Assembly (NCBI RefSeq): GCF_008831285.2 | Contig: NC_045138.2 | Location: 28,741,934-28,801,933 of the forward strand | Source: Nymphaea colorata | Lineage: Eukaryota > Streptophyta > Magnoliopsida > Nymphaeales > Nymphaeaceae | Reading direction: 5' to 3' | Length of the DNA stretch: 60,000 nt | In this document: in pieces, positions 26,801 to 38,800 of the stretch | How positions within the stretch are numbered: the first letter of the stretch is position 1 | Layout: every line of letters starts with the position of its first letter | Program-made: the position numbers and the translations under genes | Notes under the pieces: model-generated | Database searches by the model: none | The model's input: the letters and a program-made list of their open reading frames with translations, nothing else | Told to the model about the DNA's origin: nothing

Positions 26801-29800
26801 GAGCTATTATGTTCCACAGGCACGTTCCTAAGCGCTACTGAGGCGATGCTCTCCTCACTAGTGCCCACCTCATCAACCGTATGCTCACTCGTGTGTTGAA
26901 TGGCCGTACTCCTTACTCTGTGCTCAGTCCCACTCATAACCCCTGGCCTCTTACTCCTCGGGTGTTCGGGTGTGTTTGCTTTGTTCATAATCATAATCCC
27001 ACCATCAAGAAACTTGACTCTCGGTCTATCAAAGCTGTCTTCTTGGGGTATTCCTCCACTCAGAAGGGATATAAATGTATTGACCCTACTACCTCCAAAA
27101 TCTATGTCTCTCGGGATGTTACCTTTCATGAACATGAGGCGTATTTTCCTGTGAATCCTCTTCAAGGGGAGTGTATAGTGGACAATGTGGAAGAGTATTC
27201 TCCATATCAACTTATTCAGTTTACGGACTTCTTGGACTACGAACTTAGTCACAGTGTAGAAGATACAGTCAGAGATGATAAAGACAGTCATGTGGAAGGA
27301 AGCCCTGTGGTTGATCAGCCCACATCCCGTGATCATTTGTTTGAGCAGGTTTACACTAGAAAGGAGAAAGATGTGGTTGAGACTGTTGATGTAACCAATC
27401 CCAATCCTGTGAGTTTCCCGAATGAACCAAGTCCAATGAATGAAGAGCTTTCCATAGCCCTACGCAAGGGGACCAGGTCATGTACTTCTTATAAATGTGA
27501 CTATAATAGTCACTAAAGAAGAATATGATAGAAAAAAGCACTAAGGCCACTTGAAATATATCAATCTTATTGAATGAATGTCAAATGGCTGTGTAAAACA
27601 GCATACATTGTACAAGAGGCAGCCCAAGAATATATATAACCAATTAGAGTGAAGGAGAGAAGGAAGAGAGGGCTGTTCTAGCCGTTGGAGGTTCCAACGG
27701 CTCATAAAGGAGCCGTTGGAACTCCCAACGGCTAGAACAAAGGGGAAACAAAAAGAAAAAGAAAAGGAAAAATAAAAGAAAAGAAAAAGAAAAGAAAAGA
27801 AAAGAAAAAGAAAGGAAAATAAAAGAAAAGAAAAAGAAAAATAAAAGAAATAATAAAATACATAAAAATGAAAATAAAATGTAAAAAATGTAAAACCTAA
27901 TCTAGCTATGATATCAACAAGATATCTTATTTCCTAACACCCCCCCTTAAACTTACGGTGCTAACACCGAAAGTTTATCTAAAAGAAAGTTGAATCTGGG
28001 AGAACATAGAGGCTTCGTGAAGAAATCAGCCAGCTGGAACTCGGAGGAGACATATGGAAGTTTGATTGTCTTGTTCAAAAATTCTTCACGAACATAGTGA
28101 CAATCCATCTCTATATGCTTTGTTCGTTCATGAAATGTTTGATTCTTGGCAATGTAGATAGAACTCTTGTTATCGCAGCACAAATCAGTAGGTTCTTCTA
28201 TTCTTGTTCCCATATCAAGAAGCATTTGACGAAGCCACACAATTTCCATAGTTGTAGAAGCCATGGCTCGATATTCAGCTTCAGTAGAGGATAGAGAGAC
28301 TTTCTGTTGTTTCTTGCACTTCCATGAGATGAGTGATTCTCCTAAAAAAACACAAAAACCAGTAGTTGAGTGTCTATCATTTGGATCTCCTCCCCAATCA
28401 GCATCAGTATAAGCAATCAAGTTTAAAGGGGAAGAGGAAGACATAAATACTCCCTTATTTATTGTTCCCTTGATATATCTAATGATACGAAGAACAGCTC
28501 CCATATGAACGGTTGATGGAGCATGTTGGAATTGACTCACAGTATGAATTGCATGAGCAATGTCAGGCCGAGTGATGCTAAGATACATTAAGGAACCCAC
28601 AAGTTGTCGGTAAGGAGTGGGATTTGTAAGTGGAACTCCATCATCAATCTTCATTTTGTTTCCTACTGCTTCAGGAGTTTCTATGACTTTATCATCTGTT
28701 ATGCCTGATTTAGCAATGATCTCTGCAGCAAACTTAGTTTGTGATAAAAAATATCCTCTAGTAGAATATGCAACCTCAATACCCAAGAAATACGTTAGAA
28801 AACCTAAATCTTTCATTTCAAAAGTTCTTTGTAACAATTTTTTACATTCTCTAATACCTTCCTTATCACTACCTGTAATGATCATGTCATCAACATACAG
28901 TAGGAGGATTATGATACCTGCATTAGTATTCTTAACAAACAAGGCAGTGTCAGTTAAACATGAATGAAATCCATAATCAGAAATAACAGAGTAGAAACGG
29001 TCAAACCAAGCTTTAGGAGCTTGTTTGAGGCCATAAAGAGCCTTATTAAGTCTAAGAACTTTTCCTTGAGGAACTGACAACCCTGGTGGTACTTCCATGT
29101 AAACTTCTTCCATAAGATCTCCATTTAAAAATGCATTTTTAACGTCCATTTGGTAGATATTCCAGTTTTTAATAGATGCTAAAGCAATAAGGGTCCTAAC
29201 AGTAGTCATTCTAGCTACAGGAGCAAAGGTTTCCTCATAGTCAATACCATATTCTTGAGCGTAACCTTTGGCAACAAGTCTGGCTTTATATCTTTCTAAA
29301 GATCCGTCACTTCTAGTCTTCACCTTGTAAACCCACTTGCATCCAATAGTCTTTTTTCCTATAGGTAGGTCTTGTATTTCCCAAGTTTGGGCTTTTCTCA
29401 AGGCATCTAATTCTTCTATCATGGCATTCTTCCATTCAATATATTTAGAGGCTTCATTAAAAGTAGAAGGTTCAAAGTGAGAGTGAATGGCATTAATTCT
29501 AGCTCTATGAGTTGGGGTGAAAGTTTCATATGACACAAACCTATTGGGTTGTCTTACATTTCTAATAGATCTTCTAAGGTTTTCTTCACTTTGTGGAGTT
29601 GGTTGGAGATCAATAGTCTCATGATGTTCTCCTTCATCAACATCTTGTTGCCGGTTTCTTCTATGATATGTGATTATATCATTGGCTACTCCGTTATCGT
29701 TATCATCAGTGTTACTATCATCAACATCATGCATTTCATCATCACATTGAGAGAGATACTTAAATAAAAAGGAATAATCATTGTTGTGTTGTGATTTTTC

Positions 29801-32800
29801 ACAAATTTTGAATCCATTTTCGTCTTCACAAAACTTTACATTTCTTGAAACTATGATCTTGTCTTTGACTGGATCATAACATTTGTAGCCTTTTTGTGTT
29901 TCAGAATAACCAATAAAAACACACTCAATAACCTTTGAACTTAGTTTATCAGCCTTGTCATTAAGAACAAAACATTTGCAACCAAAAACACGAAGCCTTT
30001 TCAAATCAGGTTCATATTTGAATAATTTTTCAAAAGGGGTTGTATTATTTAAAGCTTTTGAAGGCATTCTATTGATGAGATATACAGATGCTAGGGCTGT
30101 TTCGGCCCAAAAGTTTTTAGGCACATTTTTGGCAATAAGAAGAGTTCTAGTTGTTTCAATTATGTGTCTATGTTTTCTTTCAGAAAGTCCATTTTGTTGA
30201 GGTGTTCTTGGACAAGATTTTTGATGGACTATTCCATAGTTTTCTAAATATCTTTTGAACTCATTTGAAATGTATTCGCCTCCAGAATCAGTCCTTAGGA
30301 TTTTTAATTTAGCATTAAACTGTGTTTGTACTAAGTTGTGAAAATTTTTGAACATCTCAAAAACCTCAGATTTGTATCTTAAGAAATATATCCAACAATA
30401 TCTAGTGAAATCATCAACAAATATCACATAATATGATAGCCCTCCTTTTGACATGATAGGAGAGGGCCCCCACACATCGGAATGAACAAGTTCAAAGGGA
30501 AAAGAGGAAAAGAAGCTTCTTTGTCCAAAAGATAAGGATTTCATTTTTCCATGTATACAATCATTACATTTGAAATTCTCAATACAAACGTCCTTGGTAG
30601 GACTCATCATAGACAATTTTCTAATGTTTGGATGACCTAATCTTTGATGCCAAACATTAATGTCCACATTTTTCACATAGTGACAAAACTTTTCCTTGGG
30701 GATGCATAAATTGTCCATGTAGTAAAGGTCCCCTTTTCTAAAACCTTCCCCAATCAATCTCCCGGTTTGGTGATCCTGCACCAAACATTTATTTGATGAG
30801 AAAACGATGTCAAAACCAAGATCTGAAATTTGAGATACAGAAAGTAAGTTAAGATTAAGTCTAGGGACATAACTAACTTTTGGAACAAAGAACTTTTGTT
30901 TTCCAAATTCTTTTTCAAAATCCCCGATCCCTTTAACATTCAAAGATGTTCCATCGGCAGTAACTACATTAGATTCTTTTCTTGCTTGTTCAAAATTGGT
31001 CAAAGATGATATATTTGGTGTCATATGAAAAGATGCACCGGAATCTAAAAGCCAAGAAAACATACCGGGAGTGTTGGAGGTAGATGCCGTTGTTGCTAGT
31101 GCTCCGGGATTCGACTCTTTGATCATAGGTTGAAGCACCGACATGATTTGATTCAACGTTGTGGAGATTGAAGAGAGATCACATCCTTCATTTGCAACAT
31201 TTGCAACCCTCCTTTGGTCAAATTGTCTATTATTGTATTGCCCACCTTGTGAATATGAAGTTCCACTTCCACGGTTGTGTTGCCCTCCTTGAGGATATGA
31301 AGCTCCTCCTTTGAAAAGATTTCCTCCATAGTTTCGTGGTTGTCCTTCATTGTTATTCAACTTTGGACAACTAGGTCTAATGTGACCCGGTTCATGACAA
31401 AAGTGGCAAACAACCTTAAATTCCCCTCTATTTTGATTTTTAAAGTGAGGAGGTCTAAAAGATTTGATGTTGTTCCCGGGTCTAGAGGCGGCTAAAACTT
31501 TTTCTTCTTGTTTGGAAATAAGAACACTATCTAATTCTTTGGATAATTTCATTCTAGTTTCTTCACCGCTTAACTTCGTAAGAAGTTCATGAATGGGTGG
31601 AGGAGAGGCTAAAGAAAGTAGGGCTGACCTAATTTGTTCAAATTCGGGTCGTAGACCTTAAAAAAATTGAAAAAACCTAAATTCATCGATTTCTTCTCTT
31701 CTAATCTCATGACATTTACAATCCAATCCTAGTTTGGGAGTAAGTTGATCTAACTCATTCCATACACTAGAGATTTCCATAAAATAATCTCTAACATTAT
31801 TCTCACCTTGCTTGATACTTTGGGCTTTTTGAATCAAGAGATATTTACGGGCCATATCTTTTTGGGTAAACATTCCCTTGAGATATTCCCAAACTTCACT
31901 TGCTCTTTCATAATACATGAGATTTTGGGCAATTCTAGGTTCTATACTTCCATAAATCCATTCTTTAATTCTAGAGTTTTTGGCCTCCCAATCATCTAAT
32001 TTTTTATAGTATTCATCCATGGCATTTTTTCTCTCTTCTACATTCAAGTCTTTCTCAACTCCATTTTCAATTTTGGTCAACTTGAGAGAAGGAGGGGTAG
32101 ACGTACCTCTTATGAAACCCCATAAATATTTCCCTTTGATATGCATCTCCAAGCATTTTGCCCATAGAGTGTAGTTGGTTCCATCAAGCTTGTACGGAGC
32201 ATGATAACTTCCTCCTTCGATCAAGACTTTGGAGTCCTCCATAAGAGCAAGATTTTAAGTAACAATCTCCAAGAGAAACAAAGAGGAAGTCCTCCTAGAA
32301 ATTTCACCAAACAGTTGGTGAGCAGCAATAATAAGGTCTTCAAGAAATGTTGATCAGCAACAATGGCCTCGTCTGAAAATTTTCTTCAACAGTCCAGTAG
32401 CATAAACAGCAAAAAACAGCTTATAAAAGCTTTCCAACATGCAGCCCAATGGCTCTAATACCATATAAATGTGACTATAATAGTCACTAAAGAAGAATAT
32501 GATAGAAAAAGGCACTAAGGCCACTTGAAATATATCAATCTTATTGAATGAATGTCAAATGGCTGTGTAAAACAGCATACATTGTACAAGAGGCAGCCCA
32601 AGAATATATATAACCAATTAGAGTGAAGGAGAGAAGGAAGAGAGGGCTGTTCTAGCCGTTGGAACTCCCAACGGCTAGAACAAAGGGGAAACAAAAAGAA
32701 AAAGAAAAGGAAAAATAAAAGAAAAGAAAAAGAAAAGAAAAGAAAAGAAAAAGAAAAGGAAAATAAAAGAAAAGAAAAAGAAAAATAAAAGAAATAATAA

Positions 32801-35800
32801 AATACATAAAAATGAAAATAAAATGTAAAAAATGTAAAACCTAATCTAGCTATGATATCAACAAGATATCTTATTTCCTAACACTTCTCACCCTATTCAG
32901 AGATTTGTCTCATATTCAAAGCCTAGTAAAGAATACAAATGCTTTATTACCACTCTGTCTGTGTCTGTGATTCCCAGGTGTGTGGAAGGTGCTAGAGAGG
33001 ATCTTAAATGGCTACAGGCTATGACAGAGTAGATGGATGCCTTGACAAAGAACAACACGTGGGAAGTGGTCGATATTCCCAAGGGGACTCACTTAGTTGG
33101 TTCCAAGTGAGTGTTTAGTGTGAAGTATATGGCACTGTGGAACGATATAAAACTCGCCTAGTTGCAAAGGGGTTCAGCCAAAAATACGGAATTGACTATC
33201 TTGAAACCTTTGCTCCTGTTGCAAAACTGAAGACTGTGAGGGTCATTTTGGCACTTGCAGTGCAAAAGAAGTGGGGCATGGACCAGCTTGATGTCAAGAA
33301 TGCCTTCTTGAACGGCCATCTAGAGGAGGAGGTCTATATGAGCATGCCTCCTGGATATGCTCAAAGTGGAAAATGCTGTCATCTCAAGAAGGCCCTGTAC
33401 GGCCTGAAGCAGTACCCCAGAGCATGGTTTGAGAGATTGAGGGTGGTAATGAAGACAAATGGGTACAAACAAGGAAATGGTGATCATACCCTGTTCATTA
33501 AGCAGAGAAGTGGCCTACTGAGCATTCTTCTTGTGTATGTTGATGATATGATTGTCACAGGTGATGATGAAGAAGAGAAAAGGAAGATGAAGGAGAGGTT
33601 AGCAGCTAAATTTGACCTTAAAGATCTGGAAAAATTAAGGTACTTTCTGGGAATAGAGATTGCACGATACAGGGCTTGTTATGAGCCAAAGGAAGTACAC
33701 TCTGGACCTCCTGAAAGAGACAGGTAAACTGGGATGCAGGCCCTTTCTAACTCTAATGGAGTCAAGTACAAAGATAAGTATCAAAACTGGTAACATCCTG
33801 GATAAGGAAGGAAAAGGACGGTATCAAAGGCTTGTTGGTAAGCTTATTTATCTGACTCTTACTCGCCCTGATATTACTTATGTTGTAAATGTGTTGAGTC
33901 AGTTTATGCATGCTCCTACTGATTGCCACTGGAAGAGTGCAGAAAGAGTGTTGGGGTACCTGAAGAATAACCCAGGTAAAGGGTTACTGTATACACGGCA
34001 GGACAAACTTGATATTGAAGGATACTCTGATGTCGATTGGGCTGGTTGCACGGATACCAGAAGGTCTACCACAGGGTACTGCATCTTTCTAGGGGGAAAC
34101 CTAGTGGTATGGAGGAGTAAAAGGCAGGAGGTCTGTTCTAGATCCAGTGCTGAGGCTGAATACAGGGTTGTTGCTATGAGGGTTACAGAGATGTTATGGC
34201 TAAAGATTCTTCTAGCAGATATTGGAATTGAAATTGAAGAGAAGATGAAAATGTATTGTGACAATAAGTCTGCTATTAACCTGGCAAATAATCTCGTCCT
34301 GCATGACAGAACCAAACATGTTGAGATAGATCGCCACTTCATACGGGAGCGCATAGATTCAAAGGAGTTGATCCTTCCTTATATGAAGTCTGAAGATCAA
34401 ATTGCAGGTGTTCTAACTAAGGCCTTATGTACATCTCAATTTGAAAAGAATGTTAGCAAGCTTGGCATGTTTGACATGTATGCCAAGCTTGAGGGGGAGT
34501 GTTAGAATACAGGGCACGGGAACCGAGGGTGGGCTCGGTTCCCTAGGCGGGCCTCTCTTCCTCCCTCTTTTAATTCTTATCACTTATTGTAATTGTTGAT
34601 TAAGTGAATGAAGTTTTCTCTCTCCTAGGGTTGCGGTTTTGCCCCTAGGTTAGAGCTTCCTCGTGGTTTTTCACCTCTTTCTGAGGTTTTCCACGTAAAT
34701 CCTGTGTTGGCTTTTCTTTCTCTTCTTTCGTTGCGTGTTTCTACAAACCTGATTATAAAAGATCGAGAGTTTTTTGGCGCAAATGTTTTGTGCCTAGGAT
34801 AAGCCAAAAAATCAACAAGGATTTATACGCTATGATATCAAAAATGATAAACTCCTCGTTTAAAGAATGTAAACCTTTCAAAATTAGAAAAAGAATCAAT
34901 GGTTTACCTCAAATAAAGAAGTTGACTTTTCCTCTCTATTAGAATTACTAAATGATAGTGGTGATAAAATATTTTATGATGAAATTAACAATGACTATAA
35001 TTTCAATAACAAGTAAAAAAATTATGAAAATAATGAAGCTAATGATAGTAGCAAAGTGGGGGAATTTAGAACATATTGTTATAGAGAAAATAATGACAAT
35101 TGAAGCTTCTGTGATAGAATAAATTCAGATTTAGAAGGATCAAGTCTTAGAAGATCACAAAGATTCTCAAAAGATCTTAGTAGGCTTGTTTTTTATGAAT
35201 ATTTTCACCTAGATATAGATTATATCATTGATTATTCATACAGCAAAAGAATAATTTACCTATAATGAGGCAAAAGGTAAATCTTATTGAGAAGAAGATA
35301 TGAAAATTGAATTAGAGGATTTATGAACAAAGCTAAAACTTGAGAAAATTTAAGATCTTCCCAGATTGATGGGTATACAATATTATAACTAAACCAGATG
35401 TAATATAAGAAAGATATAAAGCTAAACTTGTTGTTAAGGAATATTCTCAAGAATATAGAATAGATTGTAAAGCAACATTTGCATTAGTTGCTAAAACTAC
35501 AACAGTTAGAACCCACGTTGCTATAATTGCTCAAAAAATGGAAACTTTATTGAATGAATGTTAAAAACGTCTTTTTAAATGGCAAATTAAATGAAGTAGT
35601 TTATGTTGGTAAAAGAGAATTAATTACAATGATGAATTGTGGCTTCCATTCTTGATATGCTGGCAACGCTCTTTTGCAAAGAATCCTAATGCTGGAAATG
35701 TAATTCTTCTATTACATGTTGACATGATTACTATTAGGAGTGATAAAAGAAGAATTGAAGAAAACCAGAATTTCTTAAAAACTGAATTTGAAATGATACG

Positions 35801-38800
35801 TTTGGCATATCTATCTTATTTCTGGGGATATAAATAGCCAACTCTGATAAAACATATTTTTATCACAAACAAAATTTGCTTCAGATATTGTTGCTAACTT
35901 GCTATATCTTATTTAACAACTGACAGGGAAGCTGAAACTTTTGAAGCTTTTGGTTCAAAAATGAAGATTGATGATGGTGTCTTAATGAATTTACTCCCTA
36001 TAGATGGTTGGGCCGTTGGGGCACTCATGTAGTTGAGTATCACACAACCAAATATTACTCATGTTGTATATGTAGACGGTTAGTTTCAAAATAATCTCAC
36101 ATCAATGCACATAAGTGTTGTAATGTGAACAGTAAGATATGTTAAAAGGAACATTATCAAGAGGTTTATACTTAACACCATTTTTTCTCTTGAACTTAAC
36201 AGTATCTACTGATTCTGATTATGGAGGTTACACAAGTAATGATAACTTCACCACTAGTTTTGGTACCTGTCGATGTGATGTGTAACATGTGTTCATATCA
36301 TGAAGGTGCAAGAAACAGCAAAAAGTCTCTTTAGCCTTGATTAAAGCATAGCCACAAATATCATTTTCGGGTTGTAGAAATAAAATGTACACGAGAGTAG
36401 AAGAAAGCACACAGATGTAACGTGGAAAACCCTCAACGCGAGGGAAGAAAAACCACGGGTGAGGAGGTCTGGTGCCCACTAGCCTCCAGACACTCTCTCT
36501 CTTCAAAACTTCATTAACTCAAAGATTAGGGTTTACAGAGATATAAGTAGTCCTAATTAGGACAAACTGGATCGGGTACGGATCCGGACCCGAACAACAA
36601 AACCCGTCAACACTCCCCCTCAAGTTGGGCATACATATCAAACATGCCCAACTTGGATACATTTCTCTCAAATGGAGTTACACTTAAGGCCTTGGTTAGG
36701 ATATCAGCAGTTTGGTCTTCAGACTTCATGTATGGTAGCGTTAATTCCTTAGCATCAATTCTTTCTCTGATGAAGTGACGGTCGATCTCCACATGCTTTG
36801 TTCGATCATGAAGAACCGGGTTGTTAGCCAAGTTAATTGCAGACTTGTTATCACAATACATCCTCATAGGCCCTTCAATCTCTATTCCAATATCTGTCAG
36901 TAAGATCTTCAGCCATAACAATTCTGATACCCCAGTAGCCACAGCCCTATATTCAGCCTCTGCACTCGAGCGGGAACACACATCTTGTCTCTTGCTTCTC
37001 CAAACAACTAAATTTCCCCCCAAGTAGACGCAGTACCCTGAAGTAGATCTTCTGGTGCCAACACAGCTTGCCCAGTCTGCATCAGAATACCCTTCAACTT
37101 CAATAGATCTTTGTTGCACATATAGAAGTCCCTTTCCGGGATTCTTCTTCAAGTAGCACAAAATTCTATCTACAGCCTTCAAGTGCATATCTGTAGGTGC
37201 ATGGATGAACTGGCTCATCACATTTACAGCAAATGTGATATCAGGTCTAGTCAGAGTAAGATAAATCAGTTTGCCAACTAGACGTTGATATCTCCCTTTA
37301 GCTTCTTCACACAATAGTTCTCCATCTTTGCTACCAAGTTTATGCCCAGCATCTATAGGAGTAGAGGCTGGTCTGCACCCCAGTTTTCCTGTCTCCTTCA
37401 GTAGATCCAGGGTATACTTCCTTTGATTAAGTACAAGAGTTGTACCTGATCTAGCAATTTCAATACCCAGAAAATACTTCAGCTTACCAAGATCTTTTAG
37501 ATCAAATTCAGTAGATAGTAAACCCTTTAATCTTGCTATCTCTTCCTTATCATCACCTGTAACAATCATATCATCAACATAAACCAATAGTAGAGTAACT
37601 TTACTCTCTCTTCTCTTTACAAACAGGGTATGATCTCAATTTCCTTGTTTGTAGCCATGTTTCTTCATAACAAGTCTGAGCCGTTCAAACCATGCTCGGG
37701 GAGACTGTTTCAGCCCATACAAAGCTTTCTTCAATTTACAGCATTTTCCAGGCTTCTCAAAACCTGGTGGCATGCACATGTACACTTCCTCTTCGAGATC
37801 TCCATTGAGAAAGGCATTTTTCACATCAAGTTGGCACATCTCCCAACCCTTCAGCACCGCCAATGAAATAATAACTCTAACAGTCTTCATCTTTGCAACA
37901 GGAGCAAACGTCTCTAAGTAGTCGATCCCATATTTCTGACTGAACCCCTTGGCCACCAATCGTGCTTTGTACCTTTCAATGTTCCCATCTGGTTTGTACT
38001 TAACAGTGTAGACCCACTTCGACCCAACCAAGTGGGCTGCTTCAGGAATATCAACCACCTCCCATGTCTGATTTCTGTCTAAAGCTTTCATCTCTTCTTT
38101 CATTGCATGAGACCACTTAGTGTCACCCTGAGCCTCTGTAGCATTCCTGGGAATCACAACCACAGCCAAGGAGGATACAAAATATTTATAGTCAGTGCTC
38201 AATCTAGAGTAAGATACGAAGTTACCAATAGGGTGCTGGGTACATGACCTGACACCCTTTCTCAAGGCAATAGGAAGATCCTCCTTTTCTTTTCCAGTCT
38301 GAATTTCTGTTCCAACATCTTGCTTCTGAACACGACTTGGATCATCCAAGGAAGAAGTAGGATTGGGATTTGGTGTAACCTCCTCATCATCAATCACCTT
38401 GTCAGTACAAGCTCTTCTCCTGGAATACACCTGTCCAAACATACGATTACCCTCTTGTTCTGTCACCATAGGATGCTCTCCCTCCTTCTCCTGTTCATGT
38501 ACATCAGTAGTCGTCCCCTCTTCATCTTTGCCAAGCACCTTGGCAACAGGATTCTCTTCACGCTTGTAATCCATAAAGTCTGTAAACAGAATTTTCTGTG
38601 TGGGAGAATACTCTTCCTTAGACACTAATTTCTCCCCCTGAAGAGAATTCTCACCAAAATAGGAGACATGTTCCAAGAATGTGACATCTTTGGTAATGTG
38701 AAGACGACCAGTGGTGGGATCTAGACATTTATAACCTTTTTTAGTGGAAGAATACCCAAAAAAGATGCCCTTAATAGATTTGGGATCAAGTTTTTTCACA

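Larger units (their letters stand above)
27490..32883 (-). mobile_element. Young Ty1/copia LTR retrotransposon B, nested in A
   Basis: 5,394 bp on the minus strand, flanked by 5-bp duplications CTTCT (27485-27489 and 32884-32888). Removing it and one TSD joins A's pol frame exactly. The LTRs are 27490-27939 and 32464-32883; they differ by about one substitution plus a 31-bp indel and small purine-tract indels. The PBS (32451-32463, read TGGTATTAGAGCC on the minus strand) abuts the 5' LTR, and a polypurine tract ending in seven G abuts the 3' LTR. The LTRs begin TGTTAG and end in TA, not CA. Confidence 0.96.
24837..34504 (+). pseudogene. gag-pol of element A, broken
   Basis: Pieces at 24837-27489 and 32884-34504, split by B. 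In order: UBN2/gag-like region, zinc knuckle CSHCNKLGH, protease, GAG-pre-integrase, integrase (WGPSG ... NGVAERKNR), RT with YVDDM, RNase H (AEAEYR) and a C-terminal LEGEC. Lesions: gag frameshift near 25140, frameshift at the zinc knuckle (25600-25620), protease DSG changed to DSR (25892-25894), frameshift near 26320, TGA in place of a conserved Trp codon (26839-26841), two stops between 33025 and 33115, and frameshifts near 33130 and 33665. It cannot make its own proteins. Confidence 0.9.
24198..34745 (+). mobile_element. Ty1/copia LTR retrotransposon A (interrupted by B)
   Basis: The LTRs are 24198-24485 and 34500-34745, starting TGTTAGAATACAG and ending TTTCTACA. The element is flanked by 5-bp duplications AACCT (24193-24197 and 34746-34750). 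A PBS complementary to initiator tRNA-Met is at 24486-24498 and the polypurine tract GAGGGGGAG lies just before 34500. Excluding the 5.4-kb insert B and one TSD copy, A is about 5.1 kb. Outside one 42-bp deletion in the 3' copy, the LTRs differ by about four transitions, so insertion is fairly recent. It sits inside the pol gene of remnant D. Confidence 0.95.

Noticed and set aside
26134-27336. Two minus-strand frames of 216 and 182 aa
   Set aside because: They are shadows of element A's protease-integrase region on the opposite strand.
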